A DNA stretch of 37,795 bases from Bacillota bacterium (GTDB lineage: Bacteria > Bacillota > UBA5301), in assembly GCA_012735535.1 (NCBI GenBank), contig JAAYHC010000059.1, positions 1 through 37,795 on the forward strand, written 5' to 3'. The notes beneath the pieces were generated by a model that saw only the letters and a program-made list of their open reading frames with translations, was not told where the DNA came from and made no database searches. A program made the position numbers and the translations under genes. Shown here in pieces: positions 1-8,665 of this stretch; positions within the stretch are counted from its first letter, which is position 1; each line of letters opens with the position of its first letter.

Positions 1-908
1 AGAATGATCTTGGAGGGGATTTTCGCCTGGTAAAACCCGTTCAGTTTCTCGCCGCGCATGGCCATCACGGCACAGCTGATTCCGGTGGCGATCATCGACG
101 GAGGATACGTGACATCTGCGCGCACCAGCTTATCTCCGTCCATAATCATCTTGATGATATCTTTCGAACCGGCACCACCTAAGAAGAGCTTGATGTCATT
201 ACGTCCGGACTCCCGGTAAGCTTGCAGTACACCTTTAAGTACGTCGTCATCCTGCGCCCAGACCGCGTCAATCTGTTTATACTTCTGCAGGTAGTTTTCC
301 ATGATCTCCAAGCCTTTTTGGGTTGACCAGTAGGCCGGCTGGGAATCAAGGATCTCAATCCCCGGATATTGGGCCATCACCGCGTTAAAGGCCTCAACCC
401 GTTCGGTATTAATGACACAGGGAATGCCCTCGAGGACAACAATTTTGCCTTTGCCGCCAAGCTCGGCCGCCATAAATTCGGCGGAAACCCGGCCCATCCC
501 GGGGTTATCGCCGGCTACGTAGATGTGTTCGACCGGCTTGGTCAGGCCGCGATCTACCGAAACGATGAAGATGCCCTCTTTATATGCCTTCTCGACGATG
601 GGGGTTAAGGGAGCCGAGTCATGTGCCAAAATGACCAAAGCATCGATGCCTTTGACCATCAAATCTTCGACATGACCAACCTGCTGGGAAGCCGAATCCG
701 CCGTGACCAGGAAAAACTCGACATCCGGATCCTTGGCTTTCCAATCATCGATCGCCTTTTTGGCCCACCAGACGACGCCGCCGGTCCACCCATGGTCAGC
801 CGTCGGAATGGAGACGCCGATACGCAACTTCTCCGCCGCCGCGCCCACTACCGGTAGCGCCAAGATAGCCAACATGACCAGAGCCAACAACAGAGCAATT
901 TTTCTCAT
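1..908 (-). CDS. Sugar ABC transporter substrate-binding protein (RbsB-like), 3' end cut by window edge
   Basis: Extracytoplasmic sugar-binding protein of the periplasmic-binding-protein family 4 (ribose/xylose type) that delivers ligand to the permease and ATPase encoded just upstream. About 302 residues are visible. They begin with a signal peptide (MRKIALLLALVMLAILALP, then an Ala-rich cleavage region), followed by LRIGVSIPTADHGWTGG, typical of the first strand and ligand-contact loop. FIVSVDRG, YVAGDNPG and AVWAQDDD are family landmarks. Related proteins usually have 310-340 residues, so only a short C-terminal part is missing. There are two adjacent ATG codons. The GGAGGG site is 7 nt before the second (908) and 4 nt before the first (911), so I chose 908. 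It is the last visible gene of the sugar operon. The ligand cannot be told from sequence; the neighbouring isomerase and kinase suggest a pentose or related sugar. Confidence 0.9.
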   Translation of the reverse strand, partial: MRKIALLLALVMLAILALPVVGAAAEKLRIGVSIPTADHGWTGGVVWWAKKAIDDWKAKDPDVEFFLVTADSASQQVGHVEDLMVKGIDALVILAHDSAPLTPIVEKAYKEGIFIVSVDRGLTKPVEHIYVAGDNPGMGRVSAEFMAAELGGKGKIVVLEGIPCVINTERVEAFNAVMAQYPGIEILDSQPAYWSTQKGLEIMENYLQKYKQIDAVWAQDDDVLKGVLQAYRESGRNDIKLFLGGAGSKDIIKMIMDGDKLVRADVTYPPSMIATGISCAVMAMRGEKLNGFYQAKIPSKII

Positions 909-936
909 CATTACGCCCTCCTTTTTGTACTAGGGT

Positions 937-1902
937 TTACCTTTTCTTATGTTGGATCAAAACGGCCCCAATTATCACCAAACCTTTGACCGTACCTTGC
1001 AAATATGGCGAAACCCCCAACATATTGAGCATGTTGTTGACGATACCCAAGATAACTGCGCCGATCACGGTACCGATCACCGTACCGCTACCGCCGGACA
1101 TCGATGTTCCGCCGATGATGACCGCAGCGATCGCATCAAGTTCGAAGTTGACTCCGGCATTGGACGAGCTGATCGAGTTGAGCCTGGATGAGAGCAGGAT
1201 GGCTGAGACCGCCACCGTAAACCCGGCGATAACGTAGGAAAGGAACTTAACTAAGTCGGTATTGATGGCGGAATAAAGGGCAACCTTTTCATTTGAGCCC
1301 ACGGCACAGACATACCGTCCGTACCTGGTCCGATTCAGGACAATCTGTCCTATCACGGCCAGCGCAAAAAAGATCCAGACCGGTACCGGAATCCCCAGAA
1401 TGGCGCCCATTCCCAATTCCGGATAGAGGGAACTGCTGGAGCGAAATTCGCCGGCGTTGCTGATGTACAGGGTGAGAGAGCGAAAAATCGCCATCGTCCC
1501 CAAAGTGACGATAAACGGGGCGACTTTGCCCTTGGTGACGATGAGGCCATTTAACGCGCCGGCCAGTAACCCCAAGATAATTGCCGCAATCACTGCCGCC
1601 ACAATCGCCAGATATCCCCCGCCGAAGTAGTTGAGGACCATGATGGCCAGCCCGCCGACCAGGGCGGTCATCGACCCGACCGAGAGATCAATCCCGCCGG
1701 AGATAATGATGAAGGTCATGCCGAGTCCGATAATCCCCGTATAGGAGACCTGCCGCAAAATGTTAAGGATATTTCTGGTCTGCAAGAAGTAGGGGCTCGC
1801 GATCGACGAGAGTATAAACAAGACCAGCAAAGCAAATAAGGGGCCGTGTTTCTCCACATCGACCTTTTTCCACAACGTCCGTAGCTGATCTCGATAATTC
1901 AT
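937..1902 (-). CDS. Sugar ABC transporter permease (RbsC/XylH family)
   Basis: Integral membrane subunit of a carbohydrate ABC importer (BPD_transp_2 family), 321 residues, the usual length. Alternating hydrophobic segments form roughly 8-10 membrane helices. Seen directly: GLGMTFIIISGGIDLSVGSM near residue 60, the strongly conserved RbsC motif, and AAVIIGGTSMSGGSGTVIGT near residue 240, the family's second signature and presumed ATPase contact region. The ATG overlaps the ATPase stop by 4 nt (ATGA), and GGAGGTG lies 7 nt upstream inside the ATPase gene, so the two are translationally coupled. The binding protein follows after a short gap. The transported sugar is not identifiable from sequence alone. 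Confidence 0.95.
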   Translation of the reverse strand: MNYRDQLRTLWKKVDVEKHGPLFALLVLFILSSIASPYFLQTRNILNILRQVSYTGIIGLGMTFIIISGGIDLSVGSMTALVGGLAIMVLNYFGGGYLAIVAAVIAAIILGLLAGALNGLIVTKGKVAPFIVTLGTMAIFRSLTLYISNAGEFRSSSSLYPELGMGAILGIPVPVWIFFALAVIGQIVLNRTRYGRYVCAVGSNEKVALYSAINTDLVKFLSYVIAGFTVAVSAILLSSRLNSISSSNAGVNFELDAIAAVIIGGTSMSGGSGTVIGTVIGAVILGIVNNMLNMLGVSPYLQGTVKGLVIIGAVLIQHKKR

Positions 1903-3404
1903 GCTGAGACACCTCCCGTTACGCCGGTCGCGTAGTACATGATCTCCTCCTCGGTAATCTGGTCCCCCTCGAGGATACCGACCAGGCTACCTTCGCGCAT
2001 CACCGCCACCCGATTGGCCATCCCAACCAGCTCCTCGAGCTCCGAAGAGATGAGAATGCAGGAAATGCCGGACTCCACCAGTTCGTGCAGGAAATGATAG
2101 ACCTCCCTTTTGGCGTTCACATCGATGCCCCTGGTTGGCTCATCAACGATAAAGATCAACGGAGCCGGGTCCAAACTTTTGGCCAGGGAGACCTTTTGTT
2201 GATTACCGCCGCTAAGATACTCAACCCTGGTATATACCGAGCCGGTCTTAATGCCGAAGGTATCGACATAGTACTCCGCCCGTTTCTTCTCCACTGCCGG
2301 ATTAATCAGGAACCGAAAATATTTGGGCAAGGAAACCAGGGTCACATTTTTAGCCAGCTCGAAATTGGTCAAGATGCCGATCCCTTGCCGGTCTTCGGAA
2401 AGGTAGGCGATCCGGTTCCTCACCGCGTCAACCGGCGAATTAATCCGCCGCTCATGGCCGGCTATGCTGATCCGCCCGGCCGTCTTTTTGCGGACCCCGA
2501 TAATGGCCTCGGCGAGCTCGGTCCGGCCCGCTCCGCGCAGGCCGGCAAAACCCAGGATCTCACCCTTTTTGAGCTGAAAACTGACCTCTTTGACCAAACC
2601 CGAAACAGTCAGCCCTGCAACCTCCAGAATCACCTCTTCGGACGGAGTAACCTTGGGCGGCAGGATCGTTCCCACTTCCCGACCAACCATCCGATTGGCC
2701 ATCGTCCTGAGGTCCAGGCTGTCGGCAGGGTCTAGGCTGACGAAGTCGCCATCGCGGAGGATCAACACGCGGTCGCAGATCTCGCGTACTTCCTTGAGTT
2801 TGTGGGAAATATAGATGATCGTCACGCCGTTTTGCTTTAACCGCCGCATCAATTCAAACAACGTTTCCACCTCGGGTGCGGTGAGCACAGTGGTTGGTTC
2901 ATCCATAATCAGCAATTTGCAGTCCTGAGCGATGGCTTTGGCGATCTCGACCATTTGTTTACCGGCGACGCTCAAGTTTTGAATCTTCTCATCCGGCGAA
3001 ATGGTGGTATTGAGTTCCCGTAACAGTTCACGGGTCTTGGCGCGCATCCGGCGGGTGTCGAGCAAAAACGGGCCCCGTTGGTACTCCTGGCCGAGGAAAA
3101 CGTTTTCATACACGTTAAGCTCCGGAATGAGGTTGAACTCTTGGGGGATCATGCTGATGCCTAAGCGCTTGGCAACCGAGGTGTCTTTGATCTGCACCGG
3201 TTGGCCCTCAAAATATATCTGGCCGTAAGTCGGCGTATAGGTGCCGTTGAGAATCTTGACCAAGGTCGATTTGCCGGCGCCGTTCTCCCCGATAATGCCG
3301 AGAATCTCCCCCCGTCGAATCTCGAGGTTGATCTCATTCAAGACGCGAACCCCGGAAAACTCTTTGGTTAACCTGTCGGTCTTAAGCAAAATATCCCGTG
3401 GCAC
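1899..3404 (-). CDS. Sugar ABC transporter ATP-binding protein with duplicated ATPase domains (RbsA/XylG family)
   Basis: Cytoplasmic energising subunit of the sugar importer, 501 residues, with two nucleotide-binding domains in tandem as in RbsA, MglA and XylG. Domain 1 carries Walker A GENGAGKST (about residues 39-47), an LSVAGKQ signature and Walker B LLIMDEPT. Domain 2 has the degenerate Walker A GLRGAGRTE usual in this family, the signature LSGGNQQK and Walker B IFIVDEPT. The start is GTG, with GAGGTCGG just upstream and overlapping the stop region of the epimerase-like gene. The 3' end overlaps the permease by 4 nt. Operon position and domain layout make the role secure; the substrate is unknown. 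Confidence 0.95.
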   Translation of the reverse strand: MPRDILLKTDRLTKEFSGVRVLNEINLEIRRGEILGIIGENGAGKSTLVKILNGTYTPTYGQIYFEGQPVQIKDTSVAKRLGISMIPQEFNLIPELNVYENVFLGQEYQRGPFLLDTRRMRAKTRELLRELNTTISPDEKIQNLSVAGKQMVEIAKAIAQDCKLLIMDEPTTVLTAPEVETLFELMRRLKQNGVTIIYISHKLKEVREICDRVLILRDGDFVSLDPADSLDLRTMANRMVGREVGTILPPKVTPSEEVILEVAGLTVSGLVKEVSFQLKKGEILGFAGLRGAGRTELAEAIIGVRKKTAGRISIAGHERRINSPVDAVRNRIAYLSEDRQGIGILTNFELAKNVTLVSLPKYFRFLINPAVEKKRAEYYVDTFGIKTGSVYTRVEYLSGGNQQKVSLAKSLDPAPLIFIVDEPTRGIDVNAKREVYHFLHELVESGISCILISSELEELVGMANRVAVMREGSLVGILEGDQITEEEIMYYATGVTGGVSA

Positions 3405-3413
3405 AGCCCGACC

Positions 3414-4406
3414 TCATTTCCGCATGGAATCATCGAAAGCAATTGCCGATGGGGGAAAATCGATCCGGCGCACAAACTCCAAGGCTTCCCTCGCCCCGAA
3501 CTCCCGATCCATACCGCTATCTTCCCATTCTATGGAGAGGGGTCCGGTATAGCCGATGGCGTTTAGTTCCCGAATAATGGCCTCAAAGTCCACATCGCCA
3601 TGGCCCAGCGAGCGGAAGTTCCACCCACGGCGGCCATCACCGAAAGTCAAGTGCGAACCGAGTATCCCGGCCCGGCCATCCAAGGTCACGGCCGCGTCTT
3701 TCATATGCACATGATAGATCCGATCGGCAAAATCACGGATAAACAGGTGGGGTTTAACCCCTTGCCAGAGCAAGTGGCTGGGATCAAAGTTAAACCCGAG
3801 GGTCGGTCGGTAGTCGAAGGCTTCGAGCAGGCGCTTGGCCGTATAGTAGTCGAAGGCAATTTCAGTGGGATGAACCTCCAAAGCAAATTTGACCCCGACC
3901 TCATCAAAGACATCGAAGATTGGTGTCCACAACTCGACAATTTCAGCAAAAGCCGCCTCCACCATCTCTTCGGTGGTTGGCGGAAAGGAGTAAAAATACT
4001 TCCAGATCGGCGAACCGGTAAAGCCGGTCACCACTTGGCAGCCCAGATTGGCTGCTGCTCTGGCGGTATATTTCATCTCTTCGATCGCCCATGCTCTGAT
4101 CTTAACCGGGTCTCCCTTGACCTCGGCCGCGGCAAAAGCATCCAAGCGCGGGTCATATAGATCACCAACACACTGCCCGGTTAAATGCGCGCCGATCGCC
4201 CAGCACTTGAGGCCATATTTGGCCAGAATCTCCTTGCGCTCCGCGACATAAGCCGGGTCTTGCGCAGCCTGCCGGACATTGAGATGATCACCCCAACAAG
4301 CAATCTCGAGGCCATCATAGCCCCAAGCGCTCATCTTTTGGCAGACGGTCTCAAACGGTAAGTCGGCCCATTGGCCGGTAAAGATGGTTACTGGTCTACG
4401 CGCCAT
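3414..4406 (-). CDS. Sugar phosphate isomerase/epimerase family TIM-barrel protein
   Basis: Predicted metal-dependent sugar isomerase or epimerase of the AP-endonuclease-2 (xylose-isomerase-like) TIM-barrel superfamily, 330 residues. Residues that usually bind the divalent metal are visible: Glu in KFALEVHP, Asp and His in FNFDPSHL, His in YHVHMKDA and Glu in LSIEWEDSG. Together they form the E-D-H-E set of this fold. The ATG has GGAGGAG 6 nt upstream. It lies 19 nt after the Gfo/Idh oxidoreductase gene and 9 nt before the ABC ATPase gene, so it is clearly in the operon. Such pairs often act on inositols or on keto/aldose intermediates made by the oxidoreductase (IolE/IolH-like or 3-keto-sugar epimerase/hydratase roles). 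That is family knowledge; the exact reaction is not shown by the sequence. Confidence 0.85.
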   Translation of the reverse strand: MARRPVTIFTGQWADLPFETVCQKMSAWGYDGLEIACWGDHLNVRQAAQDPAYVAERKEILAKYGLKCWAIGAHLTGQCVGDLYDPRLDAFAAAEVKGDPVKIRAWAIEEMKYTARAAANLGCQVVTGFTGSPIWKYFYSFPPTTEEMVEAAFAEIVELWTPIFDVFDEVGVKFALEVHPTEIAFDYYTAKRLLEAFDYRPTLGFNFDPSHLLWQGVKPHLFIRDFADRIYHVHMKDAAVTLDGRAGILGSHLTFGDGRRGWNFRSLGHGDVDFEAIIRELNAIGYTGPLSIEWEDSGMDREFGAREALEFVRRIDFPPSAIAFDDSMRK

Positions 4407-4425
4407 GCTTCTCTCCTCCTCCCAA

Positions 4426-5580
4426 TTAATCCAGATCTACCCAGACCGAGCCGGCAGCGGAGCTGTCTACGCACTTGTTGATGAATTTTACTCCGGCCAG
4501 ACCGGCGACAGCATCGGGAAAATCAAGGTCTTGCTCGGTGAGCTCAAGGCCGGCCTTCTTTTTTAATAAGGCCCGGCAAAAGGCGGTGTAGATATTGGCA
4601 AAGGCTTCATAGTAGCCCTCAGGGTGCCCGGCCGGAATCCGGCACAACTCTGCCGCGGCCGGATACAGGTAACCCCCGCCCCGACTGTAAATCAAGACAG
4701 GTTGGTCGACCAGGGCTACCCGCAGGTAATTGGGGTTCTCCTGCTCCCACTCGATACTCCCTTTGGTTCCAAAAATGCGCACTTTCAGTCCGTTGTCGTG
4801 GCCGATCGCCACCTGTGAAGCCCAGTAAATTCCGGTTGCCCCGGTATCATACCGCACTAAGATGCCGGCATTGTCATCGAGGCTGCGCCCCTCGCCGAAG
4901 ATATCAAGGTTGGCACAGAGCGACTTAATCTTGAGCCCGGTGATGTAGGCGACGGTATTTTCAATATGACTGCCGATATCGCCGACACAGTTGGAACGTC
5001 CGGATTGGTTTGGGTCGGTTCTCCAGGCTGCCTGCCGGTTGGTTCCCGATTTCTCGACCGGCGTGGCTAGCCAGCCCTGAGGGTATTCGGCCACTACTGT
5101 GCGCACCTCGCCGATACACCCTTGCCGCACCATCTCCCGGGCCTGTTTGACCATGGGATAGCCGGAGTACGTATAGGTGACACAAAAGAGCAAACCTTTG
5201 GCTTGTGCCAAGTCAACCAACTCGGTGGCCTCCGCGGGGGTAAAGGTCAGCGGTTTATCACAGACGACGTTGATGTTGTTTTCCAAAAACGCCTTGGCGA
5301 TTGGGTAATGGGTGTTATTCGGGGTCACAATGGAGACAAAATCAATCCCGTCCGCTCTGGCCCCTTCCGTTTCAGCCATCTCTGCATAGGTCCGATAAAG
5401 GCGATCCGGGTCTAGGCCTAAATTTGCACCGGTCTGCCGGGTATTCTCGAAATCCCGCGAGAAACACCCGGCCACTAATTTGGCTTTTCCGTCGAAGGCA
5501 GCCGCTTTGCGATGCACATCGCCGATAAACGAACCGATCCCCCCTCCCACCATTCCGTAGCTGAGTACCTCATTGCTCAC
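4426..5580 (-). CDS. Gfo/Idh/MocA family NAD(P)-dependent sugar oxidoreductase
   Basis: Predicted NAD(P)-dependent dehydrogenase acting on a sugar, polyol or sugar-derived intermediate, 384 residues, a normal length. The N-terminal Rossmann fold starts with YGMVGGGIGSFIG (residues 8-20), the dinucleotide-binding glycine motif, and continues with VSIVTPNNTHYPIA. VVCDKPLTFT is the family's (E/D)KP motif with the catalytic-region lysine. GDIGSHIENT, in the C-terminal domain, carries the conserved Asp and His. The start is GTG, overlapping the kinase stop by 4 nt (GTGA), with AGGAG about 9 nt upstream inside the kinase gene. It is cotranscribed with the epimerase-like gene. The substrate is unknown. 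Confidence 0.88.
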   Translation of the reverse strand: MSNEVLSYGMVGGGIGSFIGDVHRKAAAFDGKAKLVAGCFSRDFENTRQTGANLGLDPDRLYRTYAEMAETEGARADGIDFVSIVTPNNTHYPIAKAFLENNINVVCDKPLTFTPAEATELVDLAQAKGLLFCVTYTYSGYPMVKQAREMVRQGCIGEVRTVVAEYPQGWLATPVEKSGTNRQAAWRTDPNQSGRSNCVGDIGSHIENTVAYITGLKIKSLCANLDIFGEGRSLDDNAGILVRYDTGATGIYWASQVAIGHDNGLKVRIFGTKGSIEWEQENPNYLRVALVDQPVLIYSRGGGYLYPAAAELCRIPAGHPEGYYEAFANIYTAFCRALLKKKAGLELTEQDLDFPDAVAGLAGVKFINKCVDSSAAGSVWVDLD

Positions 5581-7082
5581 TGCTCATCACTCCTTTGCAT
5601 ATTTTGCGTGAAACAGTCTTTCAAGGCCTGGTAAAGCTGCCTGAAGAGTTGATAGCGCATCTGGTAGAACCGACTTGTCTCCCGTTGCGGCACCACCGGA
5701 TCAGAAACCTGAAGGCATTGCCGGCAAGCTGCTCCGACAGATGGATACAGCCCGATGCCAACCCCGGCCAAGATGGCAACGCCAAAGGCCGGACCTTCGC
5801 TAGCGGCTACACTAACCACCGGTTGATTAAAGACATCGGCCATGATCTGGCGCCAGAGCCGGCTCCGGGCCCCGCCACCAGATGCCCTGACCTGGTCAAA
5901 GTCCACCCCAAGCTCAATAATCAAATCCAGACAATCGCGTAAGCTGAAGGTAACTCCTTCAAGCACCGCCCGAGTCAAATGTCTTCTGTCATGACGTGAG
6001 GAAAGCCCAAAGAAGACCCCGCGGGCAAACGGGTCGAGATGCGGAGTGCGTTCACCCATCAGGTAAGGAAGGAAGATCAGCCCTTCTGCGCCGGGCGGCA
6101 CCTCTGCCGCTTCCTCGGTCAAAAGATCGTAAGAGACGTCAGGGGCGAGAGTATGGCGAAACCACTGCAGCGAGCCCCCGGCCGCTTGGGTCACCCCCAT
6201 CACATGCCAGAGACCATCGACCGCATGGCAGAACGAATGGAGACGCCCCAGGGGATCCGTGACCATCCGGGTAGTGGCCGCAAAGACCACGCCCGAAGTG
6301 CCGATGGTTGCTGAGACCAACCCCTGCTCAACGATACCATTGCCGACTGCTCCGGCTGCTTGATCTCCGGCCCCTCCAACAACCGGGGTCCCGCAGGCTA
6401 AGCCGGTTTCCCCGGCCGCAGCAGGGGTAACCCGGCCGGAGACCACCGCCGACTCAGTGCACTCCGGCAACCATTCCCGGTTGATCGCCAGGCAATCCAG
6501 CATTTCGTCGGACCATTTGCGGCCGGCAACATCAAACAGGAGGGTGCCCGAAGCATCTGAGACCTCCGTGGCAAATTCACCGGTTAACTTGTAGCGAATG
6601 TAGTCTTTGGGCAGCAAGACTTTGGCGATTTTCCGGTAATTTTCCGGCTCATGACGGCGAACCCATAGCAGCTTGGTGGCCGTAAAGTTTGGCAAGGCAG
6701 GGTTACCGGTTAGCTCGATTACTTTCGCCTGCCCGAGGTCGTCTGCAATTGCCTCGGCCTCGGCGACGCTGCGTTGGTCACACCAGATAATCGCCGGCCG
6801 GATCACCTCACCATGCACATCCAGGAGCACCGCCCCGTGCATCTGGCCGGAAAGGCCGATGGCCTTGATCGCCGTGGGTTTTACTCCCGCAGCTGAAAGA
6901 ACCTGCCGAATTCCGCTACAGGTCGCCTGCCACCAATCAGCCGGATCTTGTTCCGCCCAACCGGGCCGCGGCTGGTATAACGGGTATTCCGCGGTATGCG
7001 CTGCCAGCAAACCACCGCCGACCTCAAACAAGGCGACTTTGGTGCCGGAGGTCCCAATGTCGAGGCCTAATAAGCACTCCAC
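5577..7082 (-). CDS. xylB: Xylulokinase-type FGGY carbohydrate kinase
   Basis: ATP-dependent kinase predicted to phosphorylate D-xylulose or a close ketose in the cytoplasm, feeding the pentose phosphate pathway. Both FGGY halves are present: LLGLDIGTSGTKVALF (phosphate 1), GLSGQMHG (the XylB-type substrate motif), IIWCDQRS, GGAGDQAAGAVGNG, IGTSGVVFA and the C-terminal ASGGGARSRLWRQIMAD. The length of 501 residues is typical. A longer ATG-started frame exists (to 7142), but I chose the GTG at 7082 because GGAGGT sits 6 nt before it, right after the upstream gene's TAA, and translation then begins with the expected VECLLGLDIG. It lies between the isomerase-like and oxidoreductase genes, which fits an isomerase-kinase pathway. 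A related ketose is possible. Confidence 0.9.
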   Translation of the reverse strand: MECLLGLDIGTSGTKVALFEVGGGLLAAHTAEYPLYQPRPGWAEQDPADWWQATCSGIRQVLSAAGVKPTAIKAIGLSGQMHGAVLLDVHGEVIRPAIIWCDQRSVAEAEAIADDLGQAKVIELTGNPALPNFTATKLLWVRRHEPENYRKIAKVLLPKDYIRYKLTGEFATEVSDASGTLLFDVAGRKWSDEMLDCLAINREWLPECTESAVVSGRVTPAAAGETGLACGTPVVGGAGDQAAGAVGNGIVEQGLVSATIGTSGVVFAATTRMVTDPLGRLHSFCHAVDGLWHVMGVTQAAGGSLQWFRHTLAPDVSYDLLTEEAAEVPPGAEGLIFLPYLMGERTPHLDPFARGVFFGLSSRHDRRHLTRAVLEGVTFSLRDCLDLIIELGVDFDQVRASGGGARSRLWRQIMADVFNQPVVSVAASEGPAFGVAILAGVGIGLYPSVGAACRQCLQVSDPVVPQRETSRFYQMRYQLFRQLYQALKDCFTQNMQRSDEQ

Positions 7083-7095
7083 CTTGCCACCTCCT

Positions 7096-8160
7096 TTACC
7101 TGGTGCGGCTGTGTTTGAGTTCGGCGATAAAGTCTTCATCAAGCCCTAGAGCGGCATAGACCGTTTGATAAGCGGCGACGGCATCCCGATCGTTTTGCGC
7201 GGACGTGAGCTGTGCAGAATCGATCTTTTCGGCTAGGGACCAGATAAACTCCCACTGCAGGATACTCCGCTTGACCGCCTCCACCTGGTCCTCCGTATAC
7301 GGGAAGAGATCAAAGCCGATCCGTTCTCCGTTGGCGCCATAATTGAAACGCTGCAGTTCTTTGGCCAGCGCCAGCGTTTGCATGAAGAAAGAGGCACCGA
7401 CCATATTGTCGTCATCGAAAGTGCCCCAACCGGAGTTGGCATGCTGGTGGCCTAGCAACCCTTCACGATGCAAAATCCAAGCGTATTCGGCCAGCGGTTC
7501 GCCGTTCATGATCAGGTGCTGCCAGTCCATGTTGATCTTCAGCCGCGAGGTATCCACGCCTTTTTGGCGGACCTTCTCCACCACGTACATGGTCATTCCG
7601 AGATCGCGCATGAGGATCTTCATTGCGGGTTCGCTGTTTTTGTGTTCAAGAAAAACAGTGACCCCTCTGGCGGCAGCATGATCGACTACCTCGGCGATGG
7701 CATCAAGAAATGACTCCCAGACCTGCTCATACGAGGCCTGGAACGGATAATTGTACCCTTCGCCGCCCGGCCAGATGATGAAGGTTGCGCCTATCTCCGC
7801 CGCCAAATCCACCCCGCGTTTCGCAGTGGCAACCGCTTCCCGCCGGAGATGAGCCTGTGGATTAATAAAGGAGCCAAGCGCATATTTGGGCATAGAAAAA
7901 AGACCTAATGCTACCGCATACAGGTCTTTTCCGTTTAAGGCTTGGATAATCTGCTCTAGGTTGTCCTCATTAACTTCCGTGGGATAATGGTACTCAAACC
8001 CGTCGACCAGCCAATCTAACCCTTCAACCGCCCGCTTGGTCTTCTCAACCATTGATTCGGCAGCCGCTTCCGGGTGATAACCGCTAGGCATAAACCGGGT
8101 TGCGTTACCACCGAAGGCCCAAATCCCCACGCTATTCTTCGGCCTGAGACTTTGTTGCAT
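7096..8160 (-). CDS. Xylose-isomerase-like TIM-barrel sugar isomerase
   Basis: Predicted metal-dependent aldose-ketose isomerase, 354 residues, and the first gene of the sugar operon. It has a xylose isomerase (Streptomyces-type) motif order in diverged form: IIWPGGEGYNYPF (compare the WGGREG region), FLEHKNSEPAMK (compare IEPKPNEP, with the metal-binding Glu), NMDWQHLIMNG, LLGHQHANSGWGTFDDDNMVG (compare the HIDLNGQ...DQDL region) and IGFDLFPYTED (compare FDFKPPRTED). A xylulokinase follows after 13 nt, supporting an isomerase-kinase pair for xylose or a similar pentose. Rhamnose/lyxose-type isomerase activity is possible because the motifs are far from canonical. The SD is weak (GGGGG about 8 nt before the ATG). 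Confidence 0.8.
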   Translation of the reverse strand: MQQSLRPKNSVGIWAFGGNATRFMPSGYHPEAAAESMVEKTKRAVEGLDWLVDGFEYHYPTEVNEDNLEQIIQALNGKDLYAVALGLFSMPKYALGSFINPQAHLRREAVATAKRGVDLAAEIGATFIIWPGGEGYNYPFQASYEQVWESFLDAIAEVVDHAAARGVTVFLEHKNSEPAMKILMRDLGMTMYVVEKVRQKGVDTSRLKINMDWQHLIMNGEPLAEYAWILHREGLLGHQHANSGWGTFDDDNMVGASFFMQTLALAKELQRFNYGANGERIGFDLFPYTEDQVEAVKRSILQWEFIWSLAEKIDSAQLTSAQNDRDAVAAYQTVYAALGLDEDFIAELKHSRTR

Positions 8161-8250
8161 TAGTCTTTCCCCCCGTCAGCTTCTTCGTTTGAATTGTAAC
8201 AACCGACGGTGGGGTTTTCCTCTATAAAGAACAGCTAAGCAACTTTGGCT

Positions 8251-8649
8251 CTAACCCCGACAAGCGGCGAGCAGGCGTTGGGCGATCGGCAGATCGGCCG
8301 GCAAGAGGTCATACTCGAGTAATTCTCCGGGGGTCACCCAGGCCACGGCATCGTGCACTTTCAAAACAAGTTGTCCACTTTTGATCCTGGCAAAATAGAC
8401 TTGCAGTTCGATAGTGCCACGCGGATGGTGATGGACCGAGGTGGCAAAGTGCTCGCCCACCTCAGCCACAATTCCGAGTTCTTCATGTAATTCGCGTCTT
8501 AGTGACTCCTCCGGCGTTTCACCAGGCTCGACCTTGCCGCCGGGGAACTCCCAGTGTCCGGCTAAGGACTGCCCTGGCGCCCGCCGGGCGATCAGAATTT
8601 TGTCTCCATCCGTGATCAGCGCTCCGGTAACCCTGATCGGCTTAAGCAT
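8251..8649 (-). CDS. Nudix hydrolase, MutT/NUDT1-like (8-oxo-dGTPase type)
   Basis: Small hydrolase predicted to cleave oxidised or non-canonical nucleoside triphosphates such as 8-oxo-dGTP. The Nudix box G-x5-E-x7-REUxEExGU is intact at residues 38-60 (GGKVEPGET ... RRELHEELGI). ALITDGDKILIARR and GHWEFPGG are typical MutT/YjhB-type sequence. The frame stays open upstream to 8706, but the ATG at 8649 is preferred. It has GGAGG 8 nt upstream, and the protein (132 residues) then starts at the first beta strand without overlapping degV. It lies 16 nt after the degV stop, so the two are probably cotranscribed. Confidence 0.88.
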   Translation of the reverse strand: MLKPIRVTGALITDGDKILIARRAPGQSLAGHWEFPGGKVEPGETPEESLRRELHEELGIVAEVGEHFATSVHHHPRGTIELQVYFARIKSGQLVLKVHDAVAWVTPGELLEYDLLPADLPIAQRLLAACRG

Positions 8650-8665
8650 AACTGGTTCCTCCGGA

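Noticed and set aside
2085-2735. 216-residue plus-strand open frame
   Set aside because: Antisense to the sugar ABC ATPase, which has full Walker and signature motifs; no SD and no protein-like pattern.
7083-7142. Longer ATG start for the xylulokinase gene
   Set aside because: It would overlap the end of the isomerase gene and add a polar, Pro/Gly-rich tail before LLGLDIGTSG; the GTG at 7082 has a perfectly placed GGAGGT.
8161-8250. Promoter with operator for the sugar operon
   Set aside because: A TACAAT (-10-like) and a short ACCGTCGGT palindrome are present, but no convincing -35 is found at the right distance and there is no clear catabolite-response element.
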